Source: Batillaria attramentaria (taxonomy: Eukaryota; Mollusca; Gastropoda; Batillariidae). From it: a DNA stretch of 64,000 nucleotides. A program made the position numbers and the translations under genes. Positions 1 to 16,913 of this stretch are shown here, piece after piece. The notes beneath the pieces were generated by a model, which searched no databases, was not told where the DNA came from, and worked only from the letters and a program-made list of their open reading frames with translations. The DNA lies in the NCBI GenBank assembly GCA_018292915.2, contig JACVVK020000534.1, forward strand, positions 356,636 through 420,635. Reading direction: 5' to 3'. Each line of letters starts with the position of its first letter. The first letter of the stretch is position 1.

Positions 1-103
1 GTATTCATACACACTTGTTGTAAGTAAGCTGGTGTTCAAGGCTAAGAGGAATATTTTTTTTAAATTGTTCGCAAGTTGGGAGAGGTTCTGGAAGAACCAT
101 TTT

Positions 104-106
<3 letters not shown>

Positions 107-142
<36 letters not shown>

Positions 143-163
143 CGGAGAGAGAGAGAGAGCCCT

Positions 164-198
<35 letters not shown>
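107..198. repeat. (GA)n microsatellite, interrupted
   Basis: Pure GA runs broken twice by the short spacer GCCCTCG. Non-coding. Confidence 0.9.
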
Positions 199-200
<2 letters not shown>

Positions 201-364
201 TTTCAGAGGGGTTGTCAGGTAGGAGAACAGCACCGGACAAGATTTCGCCTTCAGGTGACCAGCAGGGGGCACAAGCCGGGAGCTTTGATATTAAGCCTGC
301 TGAATGGGACAGACGTAATTGTGCATGCATTGACTCAGTAGCGGGAAGCTGGCCCGAGTAATAT

Positions 365-815
365 CATGCAGTTTGATGCAATGCAATGCCGGTCCATTCA
401 GTCGGTCAGGGCGGCATATATAGTACGGGTATAAATACATGAACGTGCTTGAATGGGCAGTATTTCATTTTATTTGTGTCTTTTGGTTATTTATGTATAT
501 GCAGTTTTATGCAATGGAATGCCGGTCCATTCATTCATTCATTCATTCATTCATTCATTCATTCATTCACTGAGGGCGGCATATATTGTATGTTAATAAT
601 ACATGGACGTGGTTAAATATAGTACGTATATATGAACGTGCTTGGATGGGAAGTATTTCATTTTATTTGTGTCTTTTTTATGTATGTATATGCAGTTTTA
701 TGCAATGCAGCGCCGGTCATTCATTCAATCATACATGCATTCAGGACGGCATATATTGTATGTTAATAATACATGGACATGTTGAAATGGGCAGTATTTC
801 ATTTTAGTGTGTGTG
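365..815. repeat. Tandem repeat, about three diverged units
   Basis: Units of roughly 130-180 bp each carry 'atgcagtt(t)tatgcaatg', 'gccggtc(c)attca', 'ggcggcatatat', 'aatacatg(g)ac' and 'cagtatttcattttat'. An ATTC tetranucleotide run at about 531-568 expands the second unit. Family not recognised. Confidence 0.75.
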
Positions 816-856
816 TGTGTGTTTACTCTTTATAACATGTATTCCATTGCTGGGAA

Positions 857-983
857 CTTCGGGTCGCATCCAGGCCGGGGCCAAATATTTGTGCTGGCAT
901 TGTTTAATCGTTGCCCCGTCTTCGACATCACCCTTACGTGGTGGAAAAGGACGTTAAACTCCCATAAACAACCCCCCACACCT
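857..983 (+). repeat. SINE-A fragment (tRNA-derived), 5'-truncated
   Basis: Carries the SINE-A body: GGCCAAATATTTGTGCTGGC, then CCCCGTCTT.GA.ATCACCC and GTGGAAAAGGACGTTAAACT. The tRNA-like head is missing. Many further copies occur in this window, for example 35911-36082. Confidence 0.8.
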
Positions 984-985
984 TT

Positions 986-1136
986 AACTGGCTCAAAGCG
1001 CCGCGAGCTGAACCCAACACGCATTCTCTCGCACACTGGACATGAACACATTACAATCACGTGGTGCGAAGAGTCAGCTCAACAGTTTAAGTTTCCGAAT
1101 TTAGAATTGCATTTATTTTCAAATTTTGTGGGCTTC
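986..1136 (-). repeat. SINE-C fragment
   Basis: Matches the 3' half of SINE-C in reverse orientation, with GGCTCAAAGCGCCGCGAG, CACACTGGACATGAACACAT, CACGTGGTGCGAAG and AATTTAGAATTGCATTTATT. The full-length reference copy here is 18243-18660. Confidence 0.8.
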
Positions 1137-1215
1137 CTTAACCTGGGAGGAATACCACTGGAGTTGGCAAAGAGTTGGGGCAGCAAAAACAAAACAAAAC
1201 AACAACAAAAAACAC
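1137..1215 (+). repeat. SINE-B 3' fragment with A/C-rich tail
   Basis: GGAGGAATACCACTGGAGTT, then GGCAAAGAGTTGGGGCAGC and an AAAAC/CAA tail, match the 3' end of the full SINE-B at 10979-11484. It abuts the SINE-C fragment directly, so this is a composite of three SINE pieces. Confidence 0.75.
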
Positions 1216-1599
1216 TGATTCTAAATCCTTTCCTTTTCCTTGTGTGGCTTTCCAAAAACAAGAAAAGAAAGCAAAGACAGAAAAGAGCATAATCTTGCCA
1301 CGGAGGAGTTTATTTTTTGTACTTAGAAATGTACTTTTCAGCCAGACCGACACGTGACCGCCGTAGAGAAATGAAGGACAAGCACGCCACATGACGTGTG
1401 TGTGTGGGAGTCAAACATCTATAGACTGCTCCTGACCGCGTCATGTGATGGGATTATTATGCGAGATAATGTCATGTTATGTCAGGTTAACATGCGAGCA
1501 ATTCGGAAACAGCCTGACGACCGACTGAGCGGAGTCAGATGTTTCCATCAGCTTGTCACCCATGTCATTCTCATGTCGGTCCGGAATGCTGCATGTAGG

Positions 1600-1802
1600 C
1601 AGACTTCAACATAAGTCAAGGACCACCTTGACAGGTCTAATTTTTAAGAATTCACAAAAAAATAGGGATCAAGGAATCTTTCAAAATTTTTTGCTGGTTA
1701 ACAATGCATCCTGCAAAGCTTGCTGAAGCTGAAAAACCACCATGTGCTGCACGGACATCTTCTAGGAATTTGCAAGTGGTCCTTGACTTATGTTGAAGTC
1801 TG
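1600..1802. mobile_element. MITE, Tc1/mariner-like, with long TIRs
   Basis: The ends are inverted copies: CAGACTTCAACATAAGTCAA on the left, and its reverse complement ending TTATGTTGAAGTCTG on the right, continuing inward to about 26 bp. There is no coding capacity. A second copy lies at 52281-52509 and is flanked by TA on both sides. Here the right flank is TA while the left flank is altered. TA duplication with such TIRs points to a Tc1/mariner non-autonomous element. Confidence 0.8.
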
Positions 1803-1869
1803 TATAAACAAAGAGAGATAGGAAGCAGGCTCTTGCAGCTGCTTAATCCTTTGCTATCCTAGGAACCAG

Positions 1870-2108
1870 GTGTCTCTCTCTCTCTCTCTCTCCCTAGGTG
1901 TCTCTCTCTCTCTCTCTCTCCCTAGGTGTCTCTCTCTCTCTCTCTCCCTAGGTGTCTCTCTCTCTCTCTCTCCCTAGGTGTCTCTCTCTCTCTCTCTCCC
2001 TAGGTGTCTCTCTCTCTCTCTCTCTCCCTAGGTCTCTCTCTCTCTCTCTCTCCCTAGGTGTCTCTCTCTCTCTCTCTCCCTAGGTGTCTCTCTCTCTCTC
2101 TCTCTCCC
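1870..2108. repeat. (TC)n minisatellite with CCCTAGGTG spacers
   Basis: About nine units of a TC run followed by CCCTAGG(TG), period about 28-30 bp. Homopurine on the opposite strand. Confidence 0.9.
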
Positions 2109-2329
2109 TTGGCTGACCATTAGAACAAATCCAGAACAATAGTGTACCACACGTGCAGCTGTCAGTTAGACTCCCGTTGTGTTGTCTCACCTATCCGGAC
2201 ACGTGTTTTTCACGCACATGATTATTGTGGGTTTTTTCACGGACTCTAATATCGCAGTCTGAACGAACTTTCTGTGACTTGGCATCCTTGTCGCACAATG
2301 TCGTCTGTTTGATGTATGACGTATTTCTG

Positions 2330-2432
2330 CATGGCTTTGTAATGCCCCCTCCCCCCTTCCCCCTTTGCAAAGGGCATAACGCCTACGCAATAAATGATCT
2401 GAATCTGAATCTGAATCTCTCCCTAGCAGTCC
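2330..2432 (+). repeat. Possible retroelement 3' tail with AATAAA and (ATCTGA)n
   Basis: GCATAACGCCTACGC, then AATAAATGATCTGAATCTGA, looks like a LINE/SINE 3' end: a polyadenylation signal followed by a short tandem tail. No body is recognised. Confidence 0.4.
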
Positions 2433-2654
2433 TATAGGCTCTATTTTTAGGTAGTCGAGCGTAGCAGAGCATGACATGTAAATTTGCAATGTACATGTCA
2501 GACTGTTATTCTCACGTTGCTATTATCTTACTTGTAGTCTATTTTTTTCCATTTTATTGTTTTGTTTTGTTTTGTCTTTTGCTTGGTTATTTTTTCCCTT
2601 TTTTTTTGGGGGGGGGGGGGGCGGGGAGAGGTCTCTTGTCTCTTCTTTTGTTTT

Positions 2655-2770
2655 ACATTTTGTAGTTTAGCAACGGCAAATTATAAACTGGCACGTGTGC
2701 TACAATTTGTACCATTGAAAAATAAAGTGTCATTGTCATTGTCATTGTCATTCTCTCTCTCTCTCTCTCC
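2655..2770 (+). repeat. LINE 3' tail fragment, 'AATAAAGTGTCATTGTC' family
   Basis: TTTAGCAACGGCAAATTATA, then CCATTGAAAAATAAAGTGTC and (ATTGTC)n. The same tail, reading GCAACGGCAAGTTTGAAAAC ... AATAAAGTTCATTTTC, ends the reverse-transcriptase fragment at 31505-32705. This is therefore a severely 5'-truncated LINE copy. A (TC)n run follows. Confidence 0.65.
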
Positions 2771-2991
2771 ACATAAAAATACACACACATTCTTCTTACA
2801 TACAGATATGAGTAAAATCATGGATGTGGGCATATGTATGTGTACGAACGCATATAATTATGTATATTAGGTATATTTATGGATATGTATATCATATGAT
2901 GTACACGTGTGTATATGTTGCTCTATGTATACATGTATGTACTCTACTCTGTGCCTGATCTACAACAATGAGTTGGTGCGTGTGGAAAAAG

Positions 2992-3125
2992 ACGTTCAAT
3001 GCTCGGATCGTGAGTTCGAATCCCGACGGGTCCAAATATTTGCGCTGGCCTTTTTCTCGTTGCCGAGTCTTTGGTTTCGCCCGAACATGTTGGAAAAGGA
3101 CGTTACACTCCCAGACACCCACCCA
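2992..3125 (+). repeat. SINE-A, 5'-truncated
   Basis: Carries the B-box region TCGTGAGTTCGAATCCCGAC and the body CCAAATATTTGCGCTGGCC up to GGAAAAGGACGTTACACTCC. Diverged. Confidence 0.75.
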
Positions 3126-3289
3126 CCGTTCGACGTAGAGGAAACTTTGACACGTTGATGGACTGGTTTCCATGGAAACACAGGGATTTTTAGCATGGTA
3201 CTTCCTACTAATATTGCAGCCAACGAAAAGGAGTGAGTGAGTGAGAGTTTAGGGCTTAACGCCACGCAAACAACAAAGACTAATTCGTG

Positions 3290-3916
3290 GCTGAAATTGC
3301 CTACAGTACTTGAGAAAAAAAAATGTAACGTTGGACATATGATGCAAACTGGTCTACGGGGCGGTATAAACCTAGGACATGCAGGAGACGCTGCACCTTC
3401 ATGCTAATTTATCAAACTCCTGCGTAGAAATCAAATAGCAATTACAAACTAGGTTTAAAATAAAACAACATAAATACTACGCGCCCAACGGAAAGCAAAG
3501 GTTATGAATCACACAGCCTCGCCCTTTTCTTTGTGCAGTCGTTGACTATACATAGAATACAAACTGTACGCCGCCTAATATTTCATTCACAAAAAGATCA
3601 CGTGCCAACTTAGCCGTCAACACTTAGCATTTACTGAATGGTGGAGACAGCAGGTAGAATCGATAAAAGGAAATTGAAAACGACTGCAGCGTCTAAGGTC
3701 AGGTGAGGCGGGATAAAGCAGTCGACATCATAACGGTGATGTATCGTAAATGTCTTTCTGAAAATGTCAGCCCGAACAAGCTCTTTGTCTAATTTCTACA
3801 GCCAATAAAGGAACAGAAAAGAATAGGTGATTAAGCGCGTGTAGTGTTATTTCGAGTCAACTTTAACTCACTTAAGAGTTACGGATTTTTAGTTTTGAAG
3901 TTTCAGTACGTATGAC
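3290..3916. other. No recognisable feature
   Basis: AT-rich, non-repetitive by eye. No long open frame and no motif that I recognise on either strand. Confidence 0.5.
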
Positions 3917-3957
3917 ATGCATACAACAACGCGTGGAGAACTTTTCAGGCATCGTGT

Positions 3958-4038
3958 GCGCTTAAGTAGTCTGAACAGATGCAGTGCAGGTGACTCTCTG
4001 TCTGACTGTCTCTCTGTCTGTCTGTCTCCCTCTCAACT

Positions 4039-4068
<30 letters not shown>
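3958..4068. repeat. Dispersed repeat R1, first part (with TCTG/GA microsatellite)
   Basis: The segment 'agtctgaacag.(a/t)gcagtgcaggtgac' followed by (TCTG)n recurs at 13180-13290. In this copy SINE-A (4069-4244) and a LINE tail separate it from the second part at 4388-4655. Confidence 0.65.
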
Positions 4069-4072
<4 letters not shown>

Positions 4073-4244
4073 GGGTGGGTGGGTGGGTGTTTAAGTTCCT
4101 TTTCCACCACATACGGGTGATATCAAAGACGGGGCAACGAGAAAAAAGGCCAGCACAAATATTTGGCCCCAGCCGGCGGGATTCGAACTCACGACCCGAG
4201 CATTGAGAGTCCAACGCTCTACCATTCGGCCACCCCGGCTCCCC
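4069..4244 (-). repeat. SINE-A, near full length
   Basis: Read on the minus strand: GGGGAGCCGGGGTGGCCGAA (A box), TCGTGAGTTCGAATCCCGCC (B box), a CAAATATTTGTGCTGGCC body and a (CACC)n tail. The head resembles a tRNA but belongs to a high-copy retroposon. Confidence 0.9.
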
Positions 4245-4277
<33 letters not shown>

Positions 4278-4289
4278 GTAGTAGAATGT

Positions 4290-4388
4290 AGCAAGGACAA
4301 GATAGAAGAAAGGACACTGTACCTAATCTTTCATCCTTGAAAAATAAAGTGTCATTGTCATTGTCTCTCTCTCTCTCTCTCTCTCTCT
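4290..4388 (+). repeat. LINE 3' tail fragment with (TC)n
   Basis: CCTTGAAAAATAAAGTGTCA followed by (TTGTCA) and a TC run. Same tail family as 2655-2770. Confidence 0.6.
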
Positions 4389-4655
4389 GTTATTGTTTCA
4401 AAAAGTTCTTTCCAAAGCTGTTTAAAATGTTCAATTTGCTGTTCGGGATAATTCTTAATAGCCCATGCGAAAAACGCATATTTTCTTGAAATCTTCAGAT
4501 CACTAGAAGCCACTTCAAGCCACTATCATGTAATCTGCAGCGGTCTCGAGCCTAGTGGAGGAAGGCCCACGCCTTGTGTAATAGTGGCTTGAAGTGGCTC
4601 ATGCTGGTGTCCGGTGACATGTTCTTTTAAGCCAGTCTTATCATGTGGGCATGGG
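4388..4655. repeat. Dispersed repeat R1, second part (copy a)
   Basis: Homologous to 13300-13575. Shared stretches include GTTTAAAATGTTCAATTTG, CTTGAAATCTTCAGATCACT and AAGGCCCACGCCTTG. It contains an inverted pair, AGCCACTTCAAGCCAC and GTGGCTTGAAGTGGCT, about 70 bp apart, which could form a hairpin. Family unknown. Confidence 0.75.
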
Positions 4656-4658
4656 ATA

Positions 4659-5000
4659 ATAAATAATAATAATAATGAGTATTGTATAGGCGCTTTACCC
4701 AATTTCATGAATCGGCTCAAAGCGCCGCGAACTGAACCCGACACGCACGCTCACGTGAATCACACGCATTCTCTCACACACTGGACATAAACACATTACG
4801 ATCACGTGGTGCGAAGGGTCAGCTCAGCTATTTAAGTTTCGGAATTTAGAGTTGCATTTATTTTTCAAATTTGGTGGGCTGAACATTTCCAAAGCAGAGG
4901 GGGGAGGAAACCGGAGTACCCGGAGAGAACCCCCGACGATCGGCCCGAATGAACGGTGCCACATACGAGAAGGAAAAATTCTTTGCCCCGAGTGGGATGG
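4659..5000 (-). repeat. SINE-C, near full length
   Basis: An ATT-type tail at 4659-4677, then AGTATTGTATAGGCGCTTTA, GCTCAAAGCGCCGCGA, the CATTACGATCACGTGGTGCG body and the GGAGTACCCGGAGAGAAC region. It is cut before the tRNA-like head, near the CCCCGAGTGGGA motif. Confidence 0.85.
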
Positions 5001-5533
5001 TGGGGATTGGGCTCTTACTGAGTTAATCTGTGCATCAGATTTTTTTTTATACTACTTTATCATCCTTTTCGGGAAATTCGGGCTGCTTCCTCTGGCTGAA
5101 GCGCGCCGCTGGCTCCCAGTTATCTATGGAAAACCTGACGGAACTGGTATGTTTTGAGCCACAGCTCATGCACCAGTCACATAAAACGTTCATTAGTCTT
5201 TCCCGAAAGCTGCAAGGCATGTGGCGACTACAGTCTACAATTGAGCTCGAGAAATCTACCTCAAGACTTGAGGTAACCTGCTTGCTGTCCCTAACCTGTG
5301 CTGTGCAACAGACAACACGTGAGTTTTCGGGCTGAACTGTAGACTGGACTAGACTGACAATGTCTGGAATGTGATTACGAGAAATATGATGATGATAACT
5401 TTGTTAACTAAGCGAAAACAATGTGCAAAAATGATAATAGTGTCTTTGGATAAATGGACTGGGAACTTTGTCGCATTCCCGAATGTCGAGCAGTCGAACG
5501 GCCATGATAAAAATTAATGAGTTCCACAAAAAA
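5001..5533. other. No recognisable feature
   Basis: Non-repetitive stretch downstream of the minus-strand esterase. Short open frames only, and no motif I recognise. Confidence 0.5.
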
Positions 5534-5535
5534 AC

Positions 5536-5722
<187 letters not shown>

Positions 5723-5934
5723 AACAACAAAAACCTAGTCATGGACAGTTCACTATCACTTTATTTATATTCCTGCACTACTAAATAATTTACTTCAGTA
5801 AACATTGTCCCTGAAAAAAGTCTTCTTCTGTATAAGCAACCCTCTAAGTATCAATAAGGGTGAATTCATTGACTGTAGGACAAAGCAATTCAAACAGAAA
5901 AGAGACAACGCGCTGATGCCAAAATGTCATTAAT

Positions 5935-6464
5935 TTTATTCTAATGACGATTGTTATTCGTAGCATATCATAGAAAATACTGTAACAGAGAAAAACTGTG
6001 TGTCTGTTTCACGTGTAAGTTTCGAACTCGACAAAACTGCTCGTGCTGTTGGAAAGGTGGAAGTGGCAGCGTCTGACATAGGGGACGTAACCGCGTACAC
6101 GTTGTGCCACTGAGCTGCTGGGGATTCTTGGGTTGTCTCCCATGAAAGGGCTAAAGCTGACATTGATGATTGATTCAAAACAAAGCAACAAAACAATAAC
6201 AACAACAATAACAACAACAAAACCCAACAAAAACAAACAAACAAGCAAACACAAAACAAAAAACTCCAGAAGTAACCCCCCTCAAAAAAAAAAAAAAAAA
6301 AAAAACTGGGGGGGGGGGGAGGTGAGGCGGGGCCGGCGGGGGAGGAAGAAAGGAAGGAATACAATGAACTGCATACATATGCATTTCATTTCCACTCTGA
6401 ATACAACCAGGAAACCAGAGGGTGGCGAAAGTGTTTGGTACGCGCAGAGTAATTAAATCGCCGA
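5935..6464 (-). other. 3' flank / probable 3' UTR of esterase copy 1
   Basis: Adjacent to the stop codon at 6465-6467. CCACCCTCTGGTTTCCTGG (minus strand) and TCATGGGAGACAA-CC are shared with the 3' flank of copy 2 (62838-63110), so the duplication reached a few hundred bases past the stop. A candidate AATAAA lies on the minus strand at 5935-5940. A polyC/polyA and CAA-rich stretch occupies about 6180-6325. Confidence 0.55.
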
Positions 6465-12184
<5,720 letters not shown>

Positions 12185-12575
12185 GATCTTTGGCTGGACT
12201 TTCTCAGCGCTGCTCCTGATATCAGTGGATATCACCCGGCAGCAAATTTCACGTCAGGCCTCTGCTGACAGCTGTATACCCGTCAGAGTATTACATTTAC
12301 ATTCACATGCACTAACAAGAAGGTGAAAGAAGTCACCGGGTTTAGTGTGGCGTCCGCCGGCAGCCTCATAGATTTTGTCCGCAAGCCCTGTGTCGCGGGG
12401 TCAAGGTCGTAGTGTCACGGGCGTATTGCCTAGTGGATTTGCTCCGCGCACAGCGCAATCTGACACAGTTTGACACACGCTGAGTCCAGTTCACACGCTG
12501 TGGATATGCTGATGCACGGACGTGTACTGTATGAGTACACCTGTCCGGCTTTCGAGTCGCTCGCTTGCAGTGCCG
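12185..12575. other. Upstream region of esterase copy 1
   Basis: 5' flank and probable 5' UTR/promoter of the minus-strand gene. The first 50 bp (GATATCCACTGATATCAGG) are conserved next to the start of copy 2. No clear TATA box is seen. Confidence 0.45.
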
Positions 12576-12576
12576 G

Positions 12577-12579
<3 letters not shown>

Positions 12580-12635
<56 letters not shown>

Positions 12636-12696
12636 TCGGAGAGAGAGGGTGAGTGGGGGTGGGGTGGGTAGGTGTTTGAGGGTTTAACGTCCTTTT

Positions 12697-12728
<32 letters not shown>
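12580..12728. repeat. (CA)n-(GA)n tracts flanking a SINE-A scrap
   Basis: CA to 12610, GA to 12648, a minus-strand SINE-A tail fragment (12649-12700, GGGTTTAACGTCCTTTTCC), then GA again. The SINE is cut exactly where GA resumes. Confidence 0.8.
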
Positions 12729-12730
<2 letters not shown>

Positions 12731-12800
12731 TTTTTTAAAGTTAGACGTTATAGGCACACAAACCATTTTCAGACTTGCCGTTGCTACACTATCGTAAAAG
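12728..12800 (-). repeat. LINE 3' tail fragment
   Basis: CATTTTCAGACTTGCCGTTGCTA on the plus strand is the reverse of the TAGCAACGGCAAG... tail that ends the LINE at 31505-32705. Confidence 0.5.
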
Positions 12801-12926
12801 AAAGAATGAAAATGGAAAAAAAAAAAAGCATCGGCAGACCAGAACGTCATACACGATGTAGATAATACAAAAACAGAAAAGCGCTATCAGGAACAAAAAC
12901 GAAATATCAAAGAGGGAGGGAGAGAT

Positions 12927-13037
<111 letters not shown>

Positions 13038-13174
13038 CCGTGAAGATGCTAATGAATCCACCACAGTCACTGAAGAATTTATCATATTAGGCCTTGACGA
13101 ATATCAAAATCTGACGTAACGACTTGAAAATTGCACTGATAGGTGATAGGCTCGTGACTGCATCGGATTCAGCA

Positions 13175-13575
13175 GCAGTCTGAACAGAAGCAGTGCAGGT
13201 GACTCTCTGTCTGTCTGTCTGTCTGTCTGTCTCTGTGTCTCTGTCTGTCTGTCTGTCTGTCTCTGTGTCTCTGTCTGTTTGTCTGTCTGTCACTCTCTGT
13301 GTTATTCTTACAAAAAAAATCTGTCCAACTTTAAAAACACGTCTGAAACTGTTTAAAATGTTTAATTTGTTGCTCGGGATAATTCTTAAAAGCCCGACAA
13401 ATATTGCAGTTTTCTTGAAATCTTCAGATCACTAGAAGCAACTTCAAGCCACGATTATGCAAACTACAGAGGTCTCGGGCCTAGCGGGGAAGGCCCACGC
13501 CTTGCGTAATAGTGGCTTGAAGTGGCTCCTGCTGGTGTGCAGTGGCTTGTCCTTGTTAACCAGTCTTATCAAATA
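13175..13575. repeat. Dispersed repeat R1 (copy b), uninterrupted
   Basis: Counterpart of 3958-4068 plus 4388-4655, with a (TCTG)n tract at 13205-13290. It shows the arrangement before SINE-A and the LINE tail entered copy a. It retains the inverted AAGC.ACTTCAAGCCAC / GTGGCTTGAAGTGGCT pair. Confidence 0.75.
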
Positions 13576-13628
13576 GTGAGCAGGGAGTGGTCGGGCTTGG
13601 GCTCTTAAGAGTTAATTAAAGGTGTTGT

Positions 13629-13935
13629 TGTAGAGATCTCAAAAAGCCACTGCATATCGATGGAAATTTGGAGACCATCCCAGAACATGCTGGTGCCGTA
13701 ACGTCAGTAGATTATGTCACCTTGGAAAGATTTCGAACTTGCCAGTAAGTTGAGGAGTGTTCTAGATCTGACCTGTTTAGTATATAAGCAGCCCTGCACA
13801 GCGTTCTGGGTTCTTCTTTTATGAATTTGTACTCCGCGCATCTTGTGTTAATAAAGTACTGGAGTTGTATTCTGTTGTATCCCATGTCTTCTCTGCGAAT
13901 GCACGAAGAGAGCGACGTAGCAGGAGTAAAATACA
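13629..13935 (+). mobile_element. Probable solo LTR (307 bp)
   Basis: Begins TGTAGAGATC and ends AAAATACA (TG...CA). Inside are a TATA-like TAGTATATAAGCAG and, about 70 bp later, AATAAAGTACTGGAG followed by TG/T-rich DNA, as in an LTR promoter and polyA unit. AGGTGTTGT flanks both ends (13620-13628 and 13936-13944). Nine bases is longer than the usual 4-6 bp LTR duplication, which lowers certainty. No internal retroviral-type genes are adjacent. Confidence 0.6.
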
Positions 13936-14027
13936 AGGTGTTGTGTGCATTTTAATTTTGAACACACTTTTGTAAAAACTAGTAGTGATCGATATTGAGT
14001 TGTAATGGCTCAGTCGAAAAGATCATA

Positions 14028-14230
14028 AATAATAATAATAATAATTTGTCTGGCGCCCAAGCTCCTGCTGGAGCTCTGGGCGCCTCACAACAGTAGAGTG
14101 GCAATACATACACATGGAATACATGTCACATTACATACACATGAAATGCACGTCACATACACGCTACGTACACACAGCTATGATACATCCTAACACGACA
14201 TGGTAAAACTAAAGGTTCTGAAGAGGGTGA
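14028..14230 (-). repeat. Repeat E ((AAT)n plus GGCGCC motif)
   Basis: (AAT)n, then TCTGGCGCCCAAGCTCCTGC and GGGCGCCTCACAACAGTAGA. Similar blocks occur at 22500-22620 and 27598-27670. Confidence 0.6.
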
Positions 14231-14404
14231 TATTTTGTTGTTGTTTTGTGAGTGTGCTTCTTTCTTGAGACAATAGACGTAATCATTGCAGAGCAAGCTG
14301 TTTAAAGCGAGAAAACTCATTCTCAAGATCATGACTGCCTTCGTTTGTTCTAGGCACTGCGCTAGTAGTCACTGACGTGGCTAACGGCGCAGTAAGCAAA
14401 CTAA

Positions 14405-14444
14405 ATGGCGATGGCTCACTGGATGCTCCTGATCATTTTGTCAG
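14405..14444 (+). CDS. Ig/coiled-coil gene, exon 1 (signal peptide)
   Basis: MAMAHWMLLIILS plus one base, donor TCAG|GTGAGC. Phase 1, joining GGA GCT TCC of exon 2. Hydrophobic, short, and typical of a secretory leader. Confidence 0.75.
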
Positions 14445-16845
14445 GTGAGCTAGATCCGAACTGACGTTACAACAGTGTTGTTGTTTGTTGTTTGTTGTCG
14501 TTGTCGTTGTTACTGTGTTGCTGTTTTCTTTGGAGTTAATGTAATTGTTTTTGTAGATGTTCTGGTTTTGTTTTTGTTTGTTTGTTTTATCTCCGAGGGG
14601 TGGGGGCTTTCAGTCAATGTATTTTCGTCCTTGGGGAAATGGCGTACATGCATTATTCACGCAGCATGTCCGCAGTTGTTTAGATTCAGATTCTTAGCTC
14701 AATCCGGCTGTCACACGGTTCCCATGTTCATTTCAGACAGCAGGACCACATGCACTTGTGCAGCGATTTGCCCCCCACCCCACTCCCCCAAACAAACAAA
14801 CAAACAAACAAACAAACAAACAAACAAACAAACAAACAAACAAACAAACAAACAAACAAACAACAGCAACAAACAAACAAACAAAAAAAACAAACAAACA
14901 AACAAACAAACAAACAAACAAACAAACAAACAAAACACCGGTTACGTTCAAAACATTCGCTTTTTTCTTCCAGTGAATACTTTGGCAAAGGTCATGTATT
15001 TGTTTCTACTTTAGATAATTGTAACCCTAAGGATGGGTGGGTGTTTGGGAATTTAATGTCCTTGTTTCACAACGTATGGGTGATATCAAAGACGAGGCAA
15101 CGAGAAAAGGGCCAGCATAAATATCTGGCCCCAGCCGGGATTGTTATGCATGTAATGACACATAGAACGAACACGGACTTGGGGGAACACAGATACAAGG
15201 GGACACAGACCTGGAGGAGCATAGATCTGGGGGAGATAGACCTGGTGGACATAGACCTTGGAGAACACATACCTGGGGGAACATAGACCTAGAGGGAAAT
15301 AGACCTTTGGGAACATAGACCTTTGGGAACATTGACCTTTGGGAACATAGACCTTTGGGAACATAGACCTTTTTGGAACATTTGGACCTTTGGGAAATTA
15401 GACCTGGGAGGGGGGGGGGGGCGGGGGTGTAGGCCGGCCTATGGGGACGTAGACCTGGGGGACATAGACGTGGGGGGCATAGACCTCAGGGAACATAGAC
15501 TTGCGGGAACGTAGATTTGGAACAAAGGGCTGACTCCTGTTTGTATCTGCATGATACTAATCGTTTTCTATTCTGCCATGCACCAGTCAGTGAGCAGACA
15601 TGTTGGTTGCTCTGTATTGTTGCAGGAGCTTCCTGTGTCCACAGGGATGGGAGGAAGCTAAAAGTGCACAAAGGAAAAAACGGCACTTTAATCCGGGGCT
15701 CTTCCCTGGACAAAGGGGAGGCCTTCCGCGATGAAAGGCACCGTCACACCGTGAGATTCTGTGTCGGACATTTTTCTAAGTTTTTGTTGTTGTTGTTGTT
15801 TTTTTGTTTTTTGCTGCCACAACTCTTTGACGGCTCCAGTGGTGTTCCTCGTTGGTAATGGGTAGAATCCACGGAGGGCTCGGAAGTTGGGGCAATTTTT
15901 ATTATGCATGATGATGGAGATGAGGATGGTGGTAAGATGATGCTATGGAGGTCCGTGTGGTTTGGGACTGCGGGACAGGGCCGCATTCCACGCTTCCTGT
16001 CATAAATATCCCGGCATTAACTAGGCCCGGGAACTACGGCACCTGCGGTGTCGGCCGTGTAATCATCCACATCATAAGACGTGTCATACCAAGGGAAGCA
16101 CTCCCAAAGTCGCACCGTGACGTGGGTGAAGCTCGGCTGTGTGGCAACAGCCTTCCCATTGGGCCCATAGCACACCCGCTCTAAGTAGGAGCCGACCTAT
16201 GTAGGAAAAATCCCGCTTGCCTGGGCTGGGATTTGAACCCGGGTCTCCCGGTCCATAAGTCCGAAGTGCTAACCACTACACTACGGGGGCCGGTACATTT
16301 TTCTAAGTTGTTCATTTTGAAATGACGTTGTTTGGTGGTAACAAGTCTAACAGATATTTTGACGCCCACTTGCCCCCCCCCCTCCCCCCATTCCCCTTCC
16401 CTTACTGAAGAAAATGTGAAAAGAGACGAGGTCCTCTTAGAATACATGCGTGTCTCTTTGTTAAGATTAACAACTAGTCTGTTATTGACAACATAAACAA
16501 TATGTAAAAAAAAAATATAATTGGCTGTAGTTTCTGAAGAAAGTGTGGGTGGGTGTTTGAGAGTTTAACGTCCTTTTCCACCACGTATGGGTGATATCAA
16601 AGACGGGGCAACGAGAAAAAGGCCAGCACAAATATTTGGCCCCAACCGGGATTTGCAACTAACGACCCGAGCATTCGGAGTCCAACGCTCTACCATTGGG
16701 CTATCCCGGCTCCCCAGAAAAAAAGGGAGATAAATTCGCCGAAACATCAAACTTCTATGTAGCTTTTGTCTACTGTGAAAAAATATAGCTGAATCAGTTT
16801 TCTAATATCAATTTTCAAGCTGGTTCATTGAACTTCCGCTTCGGA

Positions 16846-16913
<68 letters not shown>

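Noticed and set aside
12185..12235. Upstream start (17 extra residues) for esterase copy 1
   Set aside because: The matching DNA before copy 2 has a 2-bp length difference that breaks the frame, so the region is better read as 5' UTR.
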